Origin: Paracoccus tibetensis
GTDB taxonomy: Bacteria > Pseudomonadota > Alphaproteobacteria > Rhodobacterales > Rhodobacteraceae
Reading direction: 5' to 3'
Assembly (NCBI RefSeq): GCF_900102505.1
Contig: NZ_FMVT01000006.1
Span: 124,001-188,000, forward strand
DNA length: 64,000 nucleotides
In this document: one piece after another, positions 54,783-63,924 of the stretch
How the letters are laid out: each line of letters begins with the position of its first letter
Numbering within the stretch: the stretch's first letter is position 1
Notes under the pieces: model-generated
The model's database searches: none
The model's input: only the letters and a program-made list of their open reading frames with translations
What the model was told of the DNA's origin: nothing
Translations under genes and position numbers: made by a program

Positions 54783-56702
54783 TCAGGCGTCCTTGTACCA
54801 GTGAAGGGATTTCAGCGCGGACTCGATGACGTGTTTGACCAGGAGCTGGTTGGCAAACTCGGACATGTGTCCGGTGTCTCGGGCGAAGGAGGGCGGAATG
54901 TTCCCCAGTTCGGCCATGGCGACATCCTCGGGGGTCGGCGCACCGAAGCCGGGACTGTCCGCATTGGCGTCCGCCCAGATCTGCGCGCCGCAGAGATAGG
55001 CTTGGTTGCGGATTACCAGGTCGCCATAGCGGCGGTGGATGTGTTCATTCACCGTCCGCAACAGAGCGTGCCGAGGATTTGACGCTATCCAAGGCGTGTC
55101 TCCGTAGTTGTCGAGGATCAGGAAGCGCTTGTTTGCCGCGGTCAACCCGTCGCAGATCGCGTCAATGTTGCTGATGATCGTGGCGGCCGGCACCTGCCCG
55201 CTAATGTCGTTCTTTCCCGTGTTGAGGATCAGCACGCCGCCCAGCAGGGGATCAAGCCCGGTCGGGATGAACGGCGTGTCCGCCGCGACCGCCACCTCGC
55301 TGCCCGAGCTGGCACGCTGGAAATTGAGGCTTCCGCCGGACAGACGCAGGGTGCCAGGCACCCCGCCCCAGGTCCCGGCATAGGCCAGCAGGGAGTTGGC
55401 CGCCATGTTCGAGGCGGTGACGTTGACGCTGCCACTGGCCGGGATAACGCCGATTGCACTGGTCAACAGCGCAGGCTTTACCCCCCACCGCGCCGCGTGA
55501 TTGTCGGACCGCTCGCCCCCCGCGCCACGGTTGTTGTAACTGACCCCACGGCCGTCCTGCGTCACCAGCCGGTCAAACAGTCCCGCCAGGTGCGGGGCCA
55601 GAAAGGCGATCGTGCTGGAGCCGAGGCCTGTGACCACGCGGGTATCGGCCTCTACCGGACGATAAACGCCGTTGTGCAGGTGATAGGCCGGCGCCGCAGA
55701 GGCCGCCGAACCCGCCGACACACCCAGCCTTTCGGCCAACTGCTCGACCGCCCAGTCCGGCCATTGGCCGTCCGACAGGCGCACCGTGCCCCAAAGCAGA
55801 TCGCCATTGGTGGCGCGCAACTCCAGCAGGTTCTGCGAGGTGCTGTCGAGGGTCGGAAGCTGGCGTTCCTCGGCCATGCGCGCGTAGATGCCCGCCATGG
55901 TCAGGTCGTCAAACAGGCCGTCGCTGTCGCGCAAGCCGAACGCGAGCCGGGTGCCCGCGGCATCCGTGGCGAAGAGAAGCACGCCCTCGACTCCGGCTTG
56001 GCGCAGCATTGCACTGCGGGTCTGCACTTCATTCAGCAGTGCGGACGCCGCCGGAAACCGCGCCACCTCCGTCTGCGTGCTGGCGCTGTCCCGGCGGTAG
56101 CGGATGATCGCATCGCCCGACACGACCATGAACTGCGCGCCGTCAGCAACCGCCGCGCGGCCCGTGGCGATGTCGGGGTAGATGTCGGCGTTGACGGCCG
56201 CTCCATCCCGGGCCAGAAAGGCTTGGTCACGCGCCGCCTCCGCCGCTTGCCGATCGGCCGTCACTTGGTCCGCATTGACCACCATCTGCTCGGCACGGGC
56301 CGCCGCCGACATAGCCCCCGCCGCGGCTGCCAGTGCCTGAACAAGCGCATCCGGCACATTTGGAACCTGCGCCGGAACGGTAAGCAACTCCGCCAGATTG
56401 ACGGCCGAGCTGCCCGAGATCGCGATCGTCCCGAGGCGCCCCGTGAGGGGCTTTCCCATCCCGGGGCTCCAGTACGCATAGCCGACATCGTAAACCGTCC
56501 CGCGGTCAGTGCTGGCGGTGCGCAGAAGCTGCACCGAGATTGCACTATTTGCCACCACCGCCTCGACGGCACCAGGCGTGGCAATGGTGTCCGCGTTCTT
56601 GTCCCACTCGCGCAGGGTGAAGATGATCTTGGCCCCGTCGGGCATGGGCGAGCCGTCAGGCAACGCAATGCTGCCGGTCACTGTGGTGCGGAGAAACGCC
56701 AT
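54783..56702 (-). CDS. Tail fibre with SGNH/GDSL-type esterase domain
   Basis: A 639-residue receptor-binding protein. The N-terminal 100 residues resemble a tail-attachment domain, followed by an alanine-rich helix (about 120-165) and a fibre segment. From about residue 355 to the end there is an SGNH hydrolase domain: block I nucleophile in GLGSSTIAF (Ser362 or Ser363), block III Asn498 in NTGKND, and block V Asp609-x-x-His612 in DTGHMSEFA. It probably deacetylates or de-esterifies surface polysaccharide during adsorption. Upstream and downstream genes are tail proteins on the same strand. Confidence 0.8.
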   Translation of the reverse strand: MAFLRTTVTGSIALPDGSPMPDGAKIIFTLREWDKNADTIATPGAVEAVVANSAISVQLLRTASTDRGTVYDVGYAYWSPGMGKPLTGRLGTIAISGSSAVNLAELLTVPAQVPNVPDALVQALAAAAGAMSAAARAEQMVVNADQVTADRQAAEAARDQAFLARDGAAVNADIYPDIATGRAAVADGAQFMVVSGDAIIRYRRDSASTQTEVARFPAASALLNEVQTRSAMLRQAGVEGVLLFATDAAGTRLAFGLRDSDGLFDDLTMAGIYARMAEERQLPTLDSTSQNLLELRATNGDLLWGTVRLSDGQWPDWAVEQLAERLGVSAGSAASAAPAYHLHNGVYRPVEADTRVVTGLGSSTIAFLAPHLAGLFDRLVTQDGRGVSYNNRGAGGERSDNHAARWGVKPALLTSAIGVIPASGSVNVTASNMAANSLLAYAGTWGGVPGTLRLSGGSLNFQRASSGSEVAVAADTPFIPTGLDPLLGGVLILNTGKNDISGQVPAATIISNIDAICDGLTAANKRFLILDNYGDTPWIASNPRHALLRTVNEHIHRRYGDLVIRNQAYLCGAQIWADANADSPGFGAPTPEDVAMAELGNIPPSFARDTGHMSEFANQLLVKHVIESALKSLHWYKDA

Positions 56703-56720
56703 AAAGGGGCCTCGTGATGC

Positions 56721-57086
56721 TTAGGTAATGGAGCCGGCGGTCAGGTGGAACTGCACGCCCTGAAGGTTGTCTCCCGAGGCGCGGAACCGCACCCCGGCAT
56801 AGGTCTCGCCGTCCATGATCCAGCCGGAGAGCACCGCAGCTGCCGGCGCGCCCTCGCTCTGGAAAAGCGAGATCTGGACTGCGGGCATGTCGCCAAACGG
56901 CCGATCGAAGATCCACTCTTCGGCCTCAAGCGGCAGAACGGCGCGCTGAACGCGCGGCGCCAACTCGTCCGCCTCGGCATAGGAGCGCAGCACCTGCATC
57001 ACCGCGGCCATGTCGGCGCCAACGGGCTCGCCATCTGCGATCCGGTCATCGATCAGCTGCATCAGGCTTTTGCGGATATCCGTCAT
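56721..57086 (-). CDS. Small tail-associated protein of unknown function
   Basis: A 121-residue acidic protein between the gpJ-like and fibre genes. The N-terminal half is helical (TDIRKSLMQLIDDRIADG); the second half is strand-rich (DMPAVQISLFQ, GWIMDGETYAGVRFRASGD). The ATG at 57086 overlaps the gpJ-like stop by 4 bp and replaces a longer in-frame start. Perhaps a fibre-attachment or chaperone protein; no family recognised. Confidence 0.6.
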   Translation of the reverse strand: MTDIRKSLMQLIDDRIADGEPVGADMAAVMQVLRSYAEADELAPRVQRAVLPLEAEEWIFDRPFGDMPAVQISLFQSEGAPAAAVLSGWIMDGETYAGVRFRASGDNLQGVQFHLTAGSIT

Positions 57087-59278
57087 GGCGTCGTCGCGCT
57101 CCTGCCTTCCGAGAAGGCGCTGAGGTTCCCCCACTGGTCGCGGGCGCGGGTGAAGTAATGCCGCGTCGCGCCACTGCTGAGCTCGGTCTCCGAGCGGGTG
57201 ACAGAGACTGATGCGCCCGCATTCACCGTCCAGAGCAGGCTGGCGGTCGCCGCGCTGTCGATGTCGTTGCCATAGATCAGCAGGGCCCGGGCGGTGCTGT
57301 CGCCGGCCTGCGTCGCCGTCACGTCGATGCGACTCGCGGTGACCGGCGTCGCTGTCGGCCGGGGCGGCGTCGAAATGGTGTCAACCGGGCCGGCGGCGGT
57401 GATGATGCTGGAATTGCGCCAGTTGGAGCTGCCCCATGCCCCGCGCGTCTTCACCCGGATCTGGTAGTCGTCGCCGATGCGCGGGAACTGGATGGTGGCC
57501 GTGTAGACCCCGACGCCATCGGCGGCCGACTGGTCGAGAACCCCCCCCGAGCGCCATGCGACAAAGCTCCCACCCGGCGGTCGGCGCCGCCATTCCCACT
57601 CGTAGCTCGAGGCCGAGGCCGAGGGCGATGCCACCCAGGCCGCCGTCACGCCGGGGATCACCGTATCACCGCTCGTGGCGGCGGCCGCCGTGCCGCTGAA
57701 GAGCGAGACCTCCGGAGGCGGCAGCACCCGGCCGATCACCGGAATGCCCGGGCCGCCGGAACTCGCCTGCTCGTCCGACGTCTGCCAGTCGTAGATCGAA
57801 GGGCCGTCCTCGGTCAGCGTGACCGGCAGACGAACCGTGATGCTGTCTTCATCGACCAGGCCGGCGGCCGGGCTGATGCTGCGCACGACATACTGCCCGT
57901 CCCAGGATCCGAACGGCGGCCCAAGATCCACCGACACCGGCGAGCCAGAGACAAGATCGAAGGCATCCGGCATCAGCTCGAGCTCGATCTCGCGCTGTGC
58001 CCGCGATCGGCGCAGCATGATCTTCGCCACCCGCTGCGCCTGGCGATGATCGGTGATCCAATCGAGGGCCACCGTCATCCGCTTCGGAAGCCCACCGTCC
58101 GCCGCCTGCGCGCCGGGCTCGACATAGACAGGCGTCTCGGACGGCTCGTAGCTGCGGGCGCGATCGGTATAGGTCGCCACCACCTCCGTGAAGATGTCGT
58201 CGGACGGGCGGTGGCGCCGGAAGGTCGGCATGCGCCGATCCGTGAAGTCGCGCACCGTGAAGACGCTGTTGCGGGCGATGGCCGGGATCACCCCGAGCCG
58301 CCCGCCGATGCGGGTGAACTGGACGGCGCCGGCATCGGCGATGGGCTTGAGGATATCCTCCAGCTCCTGCCCCTCGCGGAACCACAGGATACCGTCTGCC
58401 CGGTAGCGCGGGATCGTGCCGCCATCGCGGGTGCCAACCAGCTGGTCCGAAACATCCGCCAGCCAGCTGAAGGTGTCGGTGCGCAGATACGCATTGGCGT
58501 AAGGCTGCATCGGGTTCTCGCGCAGCGCATCCAGCAGGATCAGGCCGAGGTTGCGCGACCAGCTGCGCGCGTTGCCGGCGCGGGGATCGCGAACCCTGGA
58601 CCAGCGCCCGTCAACATCCAGCTCGGGCGGGAAGCTCGGCCAGCGCTCCTGCCGGTCATCGTCGGAGCCGAGGCGCAGCTTGGCCCACAGCACAGTGCGG
58701 CCCCGCCAGGCGTCGGTCGTGCGGAAGTAACCGTCTGTCTCGTTGACAAGGACGTCGGGGCACTTGGTCTGATTGCCTGCGCCAAGCCAGAGCCAGACAT
58801 GCGGGCCATTAACGCCGGAACCGAAGACCCCGTTCGTCCCGGTCGCCCCCGGCCCCGACATGTCGTGAATGTTGCCCGAGGTCTGGACCTCCCGCTCGTC
58901 GAAGTTGACCGTGAACGGCCCCTCGGACTGCCGGCTGTTGAGCAGGTAGCAGATGTAGAGCATCCGCCCCTTGACGTGGATCGCCACCGGCGTGCCAGGC
59001 GCGCGGGTGTCGCCGTAGACATAACGGTACTCCGGCAGCGAAGTCGGGCGGCGCAACTCCGCGCGAATGCTCTGCTGCTTGGGCTGGCCAACGAAGCGCT
59101 GGACAAGCGCCGAGACAAGCAACGACGCCCCGATCGACAGGACCGCCCCTGCGATCGCTGCGGCCGCCCCTGTCAGACCGATAGCCCCGACGAAAAGAGG
59201 GATCAGCGGCCCGGCTGCTGCAGGATTGGCATAGCCGAGGCCGACCAGCGCGGTGGTGAGCAGAAGAAGTTTCTTCAC
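57083..59278 (-). CDS. Tail tip/host specificity protein, gpJ-like
   Basis: A 731-residue protein. The first 70 residues are hydrophobic (LLLLTTALVGLGYANPAAAG, then LTGAAAAIAGAVLSIGASLL), as in many gpJ-like hub proteins. The middle (about 80-520) is the tail-hub part with the phage-tail_3-like DFTDRRMPTFRRHRPSDDIF and VALDWITDHRQAQRVAKIML. Fibronectin type III-like strands follow from about 560 to the end. It forms the tip that contacts the host. GTG 59278 overlaps the stop of the preceding gene (GTGA) as in the pair before it; the in-frame GTG at 59287 is an alternative. Confidence 0.82.
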   Translation of the reverse strand: MKKLLLLTTALVGLGYANPAAAGPLIPLFVGAIGLTGAAAAIAGAVLSIGASLLVSALVQRFVGQPKQQSIRAELRRPTSLPEYRYVYGDTRAPGTPVAIHVKGRMLYICYLLNSRQSEGPFTVNFDEREVQTSGNIHDMSGPGATGTNGVFGSGVNGPHVWLWLGAGNQTKCPDVLVNETDGYFRTTDAWRGRTVLWAKLRLGSDDDRQERWPSFPPELDVDGRWSRVRDPRAGNARSWSRNLGLILLDALRENPMQPYANAYLRTDTFSWLADVSDQLVGTRDGGTIPRYRADGILWFREGQELEDILKPIADAGAVQFTRIGGRLGVIPAIARNSVFTVRDFTDRRMPTFRRHRPSDDIFTEVVATYTDRARSYEPSETPVYVEPGAQAADGGLPKRMTVALDWITDHRQAQRVAKIMLRRSRAQREIELELMPDAFDLVSGSPVSVDLGPPFGSWDGQYVVRSISPAAGLVDEDSITVRLPVTLTEDGPSIYDWQTSDEQASSGGPGIPVIGRVLPPPEVSLFSGTAAAATSGDTVIPGVTAAWVASPSASASSYEWEWRRRPPGGSFVAWRSGGVLDQSAADGVGVYTATIQFPRIGDDYQIRVKTRGAWGSSNWRNSSIITAAGPVDTISTPPRPTATPVTASRIDVTATQAGDSTARALLIYGNDIDSAATASLLWTVNAGASVSVTRSETELSSGATRHYFTRARDQWGNLSAFSEGRSATTP

Positions 59279-59652
59279 AGGTGCCACCCCCGGCCCGCTT
59301 GTCTTGTGATGCCGAAGCCGTCGCGGGTCTTGCCCGCCCAGATCCCCGGCTGGATGCAGATCAGCATGGAGCGATGCTGCCCGATCGAGAGCGCCAGCCC
59401 GCCCGGCGCATGGCCCTCCGTCAGTCCAGCCTGACGCGCCATCTCAGCGGCCAGAGCGTCGAAGCTGCCGAGGCTCCGGATGATGCGCAGCGCCTCGGCG
59501 CGGCCCGCGTAGCCCCGCCAGGGCGCCAGAGGGTCCACGCGCCACAGCCGGGCGAAGGCATCGCAGGCCGCGCTCACGCAGTCGCAGGCGCCCCATTCGA
59601 ACGGACGGGACATGGCCTCGTCCACGACCTCCAGCACAGCCTCAGGGCTCAC
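59275..59652 (-). CDS. DUF6950-like tail assembly protein
   Basis: A 125-residue protein with FEWGACDCVSAACDAFARLW near residues 18-37, DPLAPWRGYAGRAEALR and a C-terminal strand region with GDVVL-like LALSIGQHRSMLI. This pattern matches a small phage family found just before gpJ genes, in the place of the NlpC/P60 tail peptidase. The Cys-His-type active site is only partly present (Cys24), so activity is uncertain. It starts with GTG overlapping the upstream stop (GTGA). Confidence 0.65.
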   Translation of the reverse strand: MSPEAVLEVVDEAMSRPFEWGACDCVSAACDAFARLWRVDPLAPWRGYAGRAEALRIIRSLGSFDALAAEMARQAGLTEGHAPGGLALSIGQHRSMLICIQPGIWAGKTRDGFGITRQAGRGWHL

Positions 59653-60230
59653 GGCTCGGGCCAGTATGTCTTTTTCACGCGGCCCATCAGCTCGATCAGG
59701 CGATCGCCCGCGGTGTCGCCGGGAAAGGCCCGCTGCTGGTCCTCGTCGCTGTGGTTGATCGACGCCATCGACCGCATGCCCGGTCCTGTCGTCATGGAGA
59801 CGGAAAGCTCGTAGAAAAGCGTGTCGCCGTTCATCTGCGTGCCGAGCGTCAGGACGTCGGCCGTGCCGCTGACAAACTCCACCGCGCCGATCAGACCGTT
59901 TCCGCCAGGCGCGGTGGTCGCGCCGAGATAGACCGCGCCCGGGATGCCCCGGATCACCGCATCGGTGTAAGGCTCGATGTCCGGAACATCGGTCACCAGC
60001 GAGATGGTGAAGTTATCGGGCACGCCGGCCATTGCCTCATCCGGCACGCTGACCCGGCCGAAGCGCCCGGCGCCGCTCCAGGTCTGCCCGCTCCAGGTGA
60101 TGTTTCCTGCGCCGCTGTGCATGCGCAGGGGCGCACCGGGCCAGCCGAGCCAGACCAGCACGACCGGGTAAAAGAACGGCCCCGACAAGGCGGTGCGCAG
60201 CGCCACCGGCGTGTCCCGCGTCAGATCCAT
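59649..60230 (-). CDS. Minor tail protein of unknown function
   Basis: A 193-residue protein, strand-rich (FFYPVVLVWLGWPGAPLRMH, NITWSGQTWSGAG, DNFTISLVTDVP). Its place between the tape-measure-side protein and the DUF6950-like gene corresponds to the gpL-like position of lambdoid tails. It has the phrase SMASINHSDEDQQRAFPGD near the C-terminus, often seen in phage tail hub proteins. Function as part of the tail tip is inferred from position. Confidence 0.66.
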   Translation of the reverse strand: MDLTRDTPVALRTALSGPFFYPVVLVWLGWPGAPLRMHSGAGNITWSGQTWSGAGRFGRVSVPDEAMAGVPDNFTISLVTDVPDIEPYTDAVIRGIPGAVYLGATTAPGGNGLIGAVEFVSGTADVLTLGTQMNGDTLFYELSVSMTTGPGMRSMASINHSDEDQQRAFPGDTAGDRLIELMGRVKKTYWPEP

Positions 60231-60964
60231 GTGTTGGGCCTTTCGGTGAAGCCGCCGACCTCATCCGCGAAGACCTCGCGAAAGGACCAGCTGTAGCGCC
60301 AGTCGCCCGTCACCGGCTGGACAGAGCGCGGCAGCGGGCCGTCCACCCGAAAAACGCCCTCGTCCTGACCGGCGAGATCCACCACGCCGTTCGCAATCGT
60401 CGGCTGCCGATCGACCTTGAGCGTCACCGCGCCCGACAGGGGGTGGCGGCGGACGGCGATCACGCGCAGCGACTGCCAGACGTTTCGATTGGCCGGATTG
60501 TAAAGCCGCACGAAATCCCCCGGCCGAGCCGCGCGCGTGATGGTGGACGCGCCCGAGATCGGCAGCAGCCAGAACTGACCCTCAGCGACAGCAGGGCCTG
60601 CCGGGGCGGCCGCGCCCACAAACCAGGCCAGCGGCTGACCCGCGCGCAACGCGGCCGCTCGCGGATCTCCGCGACCAGCCCGTCGATCGCTCTCATCCAG
60701 GAACCAGTTAACCGGCGTGGACAGAAGCCGAACGGCGTGAATGCCGCCCTCGAGCAGCTCCTTCAGCGCCTCGCAATAGCCGGCACCATCGCGGCCATGC
60801 GCGAGGGCCGACACTTCCAAGCTCGCCAGGCGCCGCTTCCGCTGGCTGGCCTGCATGACGTCCCGGCCAGAGAGGCCGGAGCGGAGCCGCGCCACGGGTT
60901 GCGTGCTGGTCCATTCCGCCGCAACGACACCGACCGGCGGCCAAGGGAAGACATTGATCGGCAT
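60221..60964 (-). CDS. Minor tail protein downstream of tape measure
   Basis: A 247-residue protein starting MPINVFPWPPVGVVAAEWT. It is co-translated with the tape measure gene (start overlaps its stop) and with the next tail gene (10-bp overlap). Visible are DFVRLYNPANRNVWQSLRV and a C-terminal SWSFREVFADEVGGFTERPN. It occupies the gpM-like position, so it probably caps the tape measure at the tail tip. No firm family match. Confidence 0.64.
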   Translation of the reverse strand: MPINVFPWPPVGVVAAEWTSTQPVARLRSGLSGRDVMQASQRKRRLASLEVSALAHGRDGAGYCEALKELLEGGIHAVRLLSTPVNWFLDESDRRAGRGDPRAAALRAGQPLAWFVGAAAPAGPAVAEGQFWLLPISGASTITRAARPGDFVRLYNPANRNVWQSLRVIAVRRHPLSGAVTLKVDRQPTIANGVVDLAGQDEGVFRVDGPLPRSVQPVTGDWRYSWSFREVFADEVGGFTERPNTWI

Positions 60965-63165
60965 CAGCGGTTCCCGAACGATTTGGTTTGGCGCATGGCG
61001 CTGCCAGAGGCAGCGACCGATCGACCAATGATGCTGCTCTCGGCCTCGGCCAGAACCGCGCCGACCTCGTTCCGCACGACCGCGCGAATGCCGCCGACAT
61101 TGTCAAAGCCGATACGGATGTCCTGCGCGCCGCCGGGACCATCGCGGCCCGTGACGCCGCGCGCCATCTCCCGCGACAGGCTGTGGGGAAAGACCACATC
61201 GCCGCTTTCCAGCCGCCGCGCTTCGCCGCCCGCCTCGTTGATCTGGAAGATGCCAGCGCGCACGATGCGCCCGCCATCGGCCAAGGCCGGGATGGCGTTC
61301 AGACCGGCGCCTTGCAGCGCGGTGGCCAGCGGGTCACTGCCGAAGAAGGCGCCCGCGATGCTGCCAAAGAGCCGCGACAGACCGCTCTGCATGAGCCGCG
61401 ACGCCATGTCGCTGAGCATGTCGCGGAAGGCCTCTTTCAATGTCGTCGTGCGGCGGATCAGCCCGTCCATGTAGGGCATAATGCTGTCGGCCATGGACTG
61501 GCCAACGCGATCGCTGGCGCTTTGCACAAGCGGCTGACCAGCCGCGACGCCAAGCCCGAGCCCCTCGGACATGAAGCGGCCGAACTCCATCATCACGCGC
61601 GAGGGCGAGCGAATGCCAAGAGCCCGGGCAAAGCCGGCGATGTAGCCGCCGCCATCCGCCGCGCCCTGGTCCGCGATCGCCGCAGAGCCCTGGGCAAGGC
61701 CAGCAGCGACGTCCCGCCCGACGGGCGCCAAATCGATTCGGCCGTTACCCGCCCGGTTGTTGCTGTCAGCCTGCGCAGCGCCGCTGGAGAGGCTGGAAAT
61801 CTTGCCGCCGAGCTCGGCCGCGTTGTCCCAGACCCACTTGAGCGCGGTGTAGATCGGCTCGATCACGGACCAGGCGGCCGAAAAGGCGCTGCTGATCCTT
61901 GACATCACCGTGTCGAACGCGGCCCTGACATTGCTCCAGCCGTTGATGATCTGGTCCGTCATGCCGAGCGCGTCGGTGACAGGCTTGATGCCCTTCTCCC
62001 AGGCAAAGGTGATGACGCCGACGATCCCGTCCCATAGCGTGCCGTAATAGGCGAGGAACCCATCCCCGATCGCCTTGAGCCCGTCAAAGGCGCCGGTCAC
62101 GTCGCCAGTGAAGACCCCGCGGAAGAAGGACACAAACCCGTCGAACGTGGACCGGATCCCGTCCCAGAGGCGCCCGAACCATGGCCCGACATCCTCCCAA
62201 TTGTCGTAGATCAGGTAGGCCGCTCCCGCGATCACCGCCACGGCAGCGCCGATCGGGTTGGCGACCAAGGCAACGCTCAGCGCCTTGACCCCGGCCGCGG
62301 CCTTCATCATCGCGGCAACAAAAGGCCCCGCCGTCATGATCATCAGCCCGAGGCCGGACAGGACCGGGCCCAGCACCATGATGGAAGCCGCCAGCGTTGA
62401 CAGGAAAGACTGCATCGCGGGCGACATGCCCCGAAAGCGCGAGGCGACATCGACCACGAAGGCCGAGAGCCGGTTGAGCGAGGGTGCCAGGTTCGCCGTC
62501 ACCATCACCCAGATGCCATGCATCTGCTTTTGCAGGCGCGAGAGGTTGTCGTTGAACTGCTCGGCGTTCTTGGCCATTTCCGGCGTGATGACGATGCCAA
62601 GCTCATCCGCCTCGTCCATCATCGCGCGCAGCGCGTCCCGCCCCCCATTCAGCATGGGGATGAGATCGGCGCCGGACTTGCCGAGGAACTCCATGGCGAG
62701 CGCGGTCTTCTGGGCCCCGTCCGGCATCTCGGAAAGAACCTGGGCGACATCAGCCATGACGTCGGTCGTGCGCCGCAGCTGCCCGTCCGCGCCCCGCACG
62801 GCCACACCAATCTTTTTGAACTTGTCCGGCTTGTCGGCCATTGCCCGCGACAGGCGCGCGACAGCGCCCTGCAGCGAGCCCATGGACACGCCCGACATGT
62901 CGGCGGCGTGCTGCAGGCGCGACAGGTCATCCACCGGGATACCGATCTTCTGCGCCAGCTTTCCCATGTCATCGGCCGCGCTCAGCTGCGCGCGAAGCCC
63001 GGCGGCGATGCCAGCGCCGGCGGCCGAGAGACCGGCGCCGACCACCGCCAGGCGCTTGCCGAATTGGCGCATCTTGCCGGCGTTGTCGTTCAGGCCTTTC
63101 TTGAACTGCGCGTCATCGAGCCCGAGCGCGACGCGCATGCGGCCGACCAGTCCGGATCCTGCCAT
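60964..63165 (-). CDS. Phage tail tape measure protein
   Basis: A 733-residue protein that sets tail length. The N-terminal half is helical with a tape-measure core (KMRQFGKRLAVVGAGLSAAG, DDLSRLQHAADMSGVSMGSL, EFLGKSGADLIPMLNGG). A hydrophobic stretch at about residues 250-310 may enter the host membrane during DNA ejection. The C-terminus has GIRSPSRVMMEFGRFMSEGLG and GGEARRLESGDVVFPH, typical of these proteins. By the usual rule of about 0.15 nm per residue the tail would be near 110 nm (inference). Confidence 0.88.
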   Translation of the reverse strand: MAGSGLVGRMRVALGLDDAQFKKGLNDNAGKMRQFGKRLAVVGAGLSAAGAGIAAGLRAQLSAADDMGKLAQKIGIPVDDLSRLQHAADMSGVSMGSLQGAVARLSRAMADKPDKFKKIGVAVRGADGQLRRTTDVMADVAQVLSEMPDGAQKTALAMEFLGKSGADLIPMLNGGRDALRAMMDEADELGIVITPEMAKNAEQFNDNLSRLQKQMHGIWVMVTANLAPSLNRLSAFVVDVASRFRGMSPAMQSFLSTLAASIMVLGPVLSGLGLMIMTAGPFVAAMMKAAAGVKALSVALVANPIGAAVAVIAGAAYLIYDNWEDVGPWFGRLWDGIRSTFDGFVSFFRGVFTGDVTGAFDGLKAIGDGFLAYYGTLWDGIVGVITFAWEKGIKPVTDALGMTDQIINGWSNVRAAFDTVMSRISSAFSAAWSVIEPIYTALKWVWDNAAELGGKISSLSSGAAQADSNNRAGNGRIDLAPVGRDVAAGLAQGSAAIADQGAADGGGYIAGFARALGIRSPSRVMMEFGRFMSEGLGLGVAAGQPLVQSASDRVGQSMADSIMPYMDGLIRRTTTLKEAFRDMLSDMASRLMQSGLSRLFGSIAGAFFGSDPLATALQGAGLNAIPALADGGRIVRAGIFQINEAGGEARRLESGDVVFPHSLSREMARGVTGRDGPGGAQDIRIGFDNVGGIRAVVRNEVGAVLAEAESSIIGRSVAASGSAMRQTKSFGNR

Positions 63166-63178
63166 GGCCCTGCCTCCG

Positions 63179-63559
63179 TCAGATTGCGTGTGCGGAGGCC
63201 CGCTTGCGGGCGTCCCAGTCCTGCCGGCCGGCCCTGACCCGGGCCGCCCATTCGTTGATCGTGGTGGTGGGCAGCACGACCTTCAGCTCGTCGAGATAGA
63301 AGCCTAGATCCCGGGGCCGGCGTTCGGACTTGCCGAGCACCTGGTCCAGATCCGGCACCTTCTTGACCCGCTGCAGCTTGGCCGCGAGCCAGCCGGCGGT
63401 CAGGATCACGTCGTTCTGCTGGTTGCGCCGCAGCACCGCCGCCTTCATTTCCGTCAGCAGGAGACGGGGCGTGATCAGCCAGAACCGCTCCGGACAGAGA
63501 TCGAGCGCCAACCAATCAGTGTAAAGCCCGGCGAGGTTCAGCGCCTCGCCGGCGGCTTT
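63179..63559 (-). CDS. Frameshift extension of the tail assembly chaperone (T domain)
   Basis: This frame has no ATG start near its beginning; its only potential internal start is a weak TTG. It is open from the A8 run of the preceding gene onward, so a -1 shift there would produce a 248-residue fusion (upstream 123 residues plus this frame). It reads AAGEALNLAGLYTDWLALDL then FWLITPRLLLTEMKAAVLRR, like the second chaperone domain (T of lambda G-GT; TAC family) that binds the tape measure. The tape measure gene begins 13 bp after its stop. Confidence 0.8.
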   Translation of the reverse strand, partial: KAAGEALNLAGLYTDWLALDLCPERFWLITPRLLLTEMKAAVLRRNQQNDVILTAGWLAAKLQRVKKVPDLDQVLGKSERRPRDLGFYLDELKVVLPTTTINEWAARVRAGRQDWDARKRASAHAI

Positions 63560-63924
63560 TTTTTGGCGGACTTCCGGCCTTTTTCGGCTGCCTTCGTGCG
63601 CGCCTCCACCGCCGCGACAACCTCGGGATCCGGCTCAGGGAACGCGCCCTCGACCAGCCGGAGGAAGGTCGACAGATCCTCGCGCAGAATGTCATCGGCA
63701 ACCCATTTGTCGTGCTCTGGATGGTAGCGGTCGAGCGCAAGATCGACGACCCGGACCATCACGCTGAAATCGGGCAGCTCGCCCTCCTTCAGATCGAGAT
63801 CGGTGATCGGGCCAAGATGCTGCCCGTATTCCTTCTGCAGCTGCGCCAGTCCGATCATGCCAAGGCAAAGACGATAGGTCTCGCCGCGGGCGGTGACGAC
63901 GACCTCGCCCGTGATCGCGTTCAT
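63538..63924 (-). CDS. Tail assembly chaperone, GTA-gp10-like (G domain)
   Basis: A 128-residue protein of the Phage_TAC_11/GTA-gp10 family: MNAITGEVVVTARGETYRLC, then LGMIGLAQLQKEYGQHL, DFSVMVRVVDLAL and a C-terminal lysine-rich tail. It coats the tape measure during tail assembly. The last codons include AAA AAA AAG within eight A, followed four codons later by a stop; a -1 shift there enters the T frame. The ATG overlaps the stop of the upstream gene by 3 bp. Confidence 0.85.
   Translation of the reverse strand: MNAITGEVVVTARGETYRLCLGMIGLAQLQKEYGQHLGPITDLDLKEGELPDFSVMVRVVDLALDRYHPEHDKWVADDILREDLSTFLRLVEGAFPEPDPEVVAAVEARTKAAEKGRKSAKKKPPARR
63557..63564 (-). other. Slippery A8 run for programmed -1 frameshift
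   Basis: On the reverse strand the chaperone codons read GCC AAA AAA AAG CCG. Eight consecutive A allow both tRNAs to re-pair one base back, which continues as AAA GCC GCC GGC GAG without stops to 63179. Programmed frameshifting at this gene position is a well-known conserved feature of tailed phages. Confidence 0.75.
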
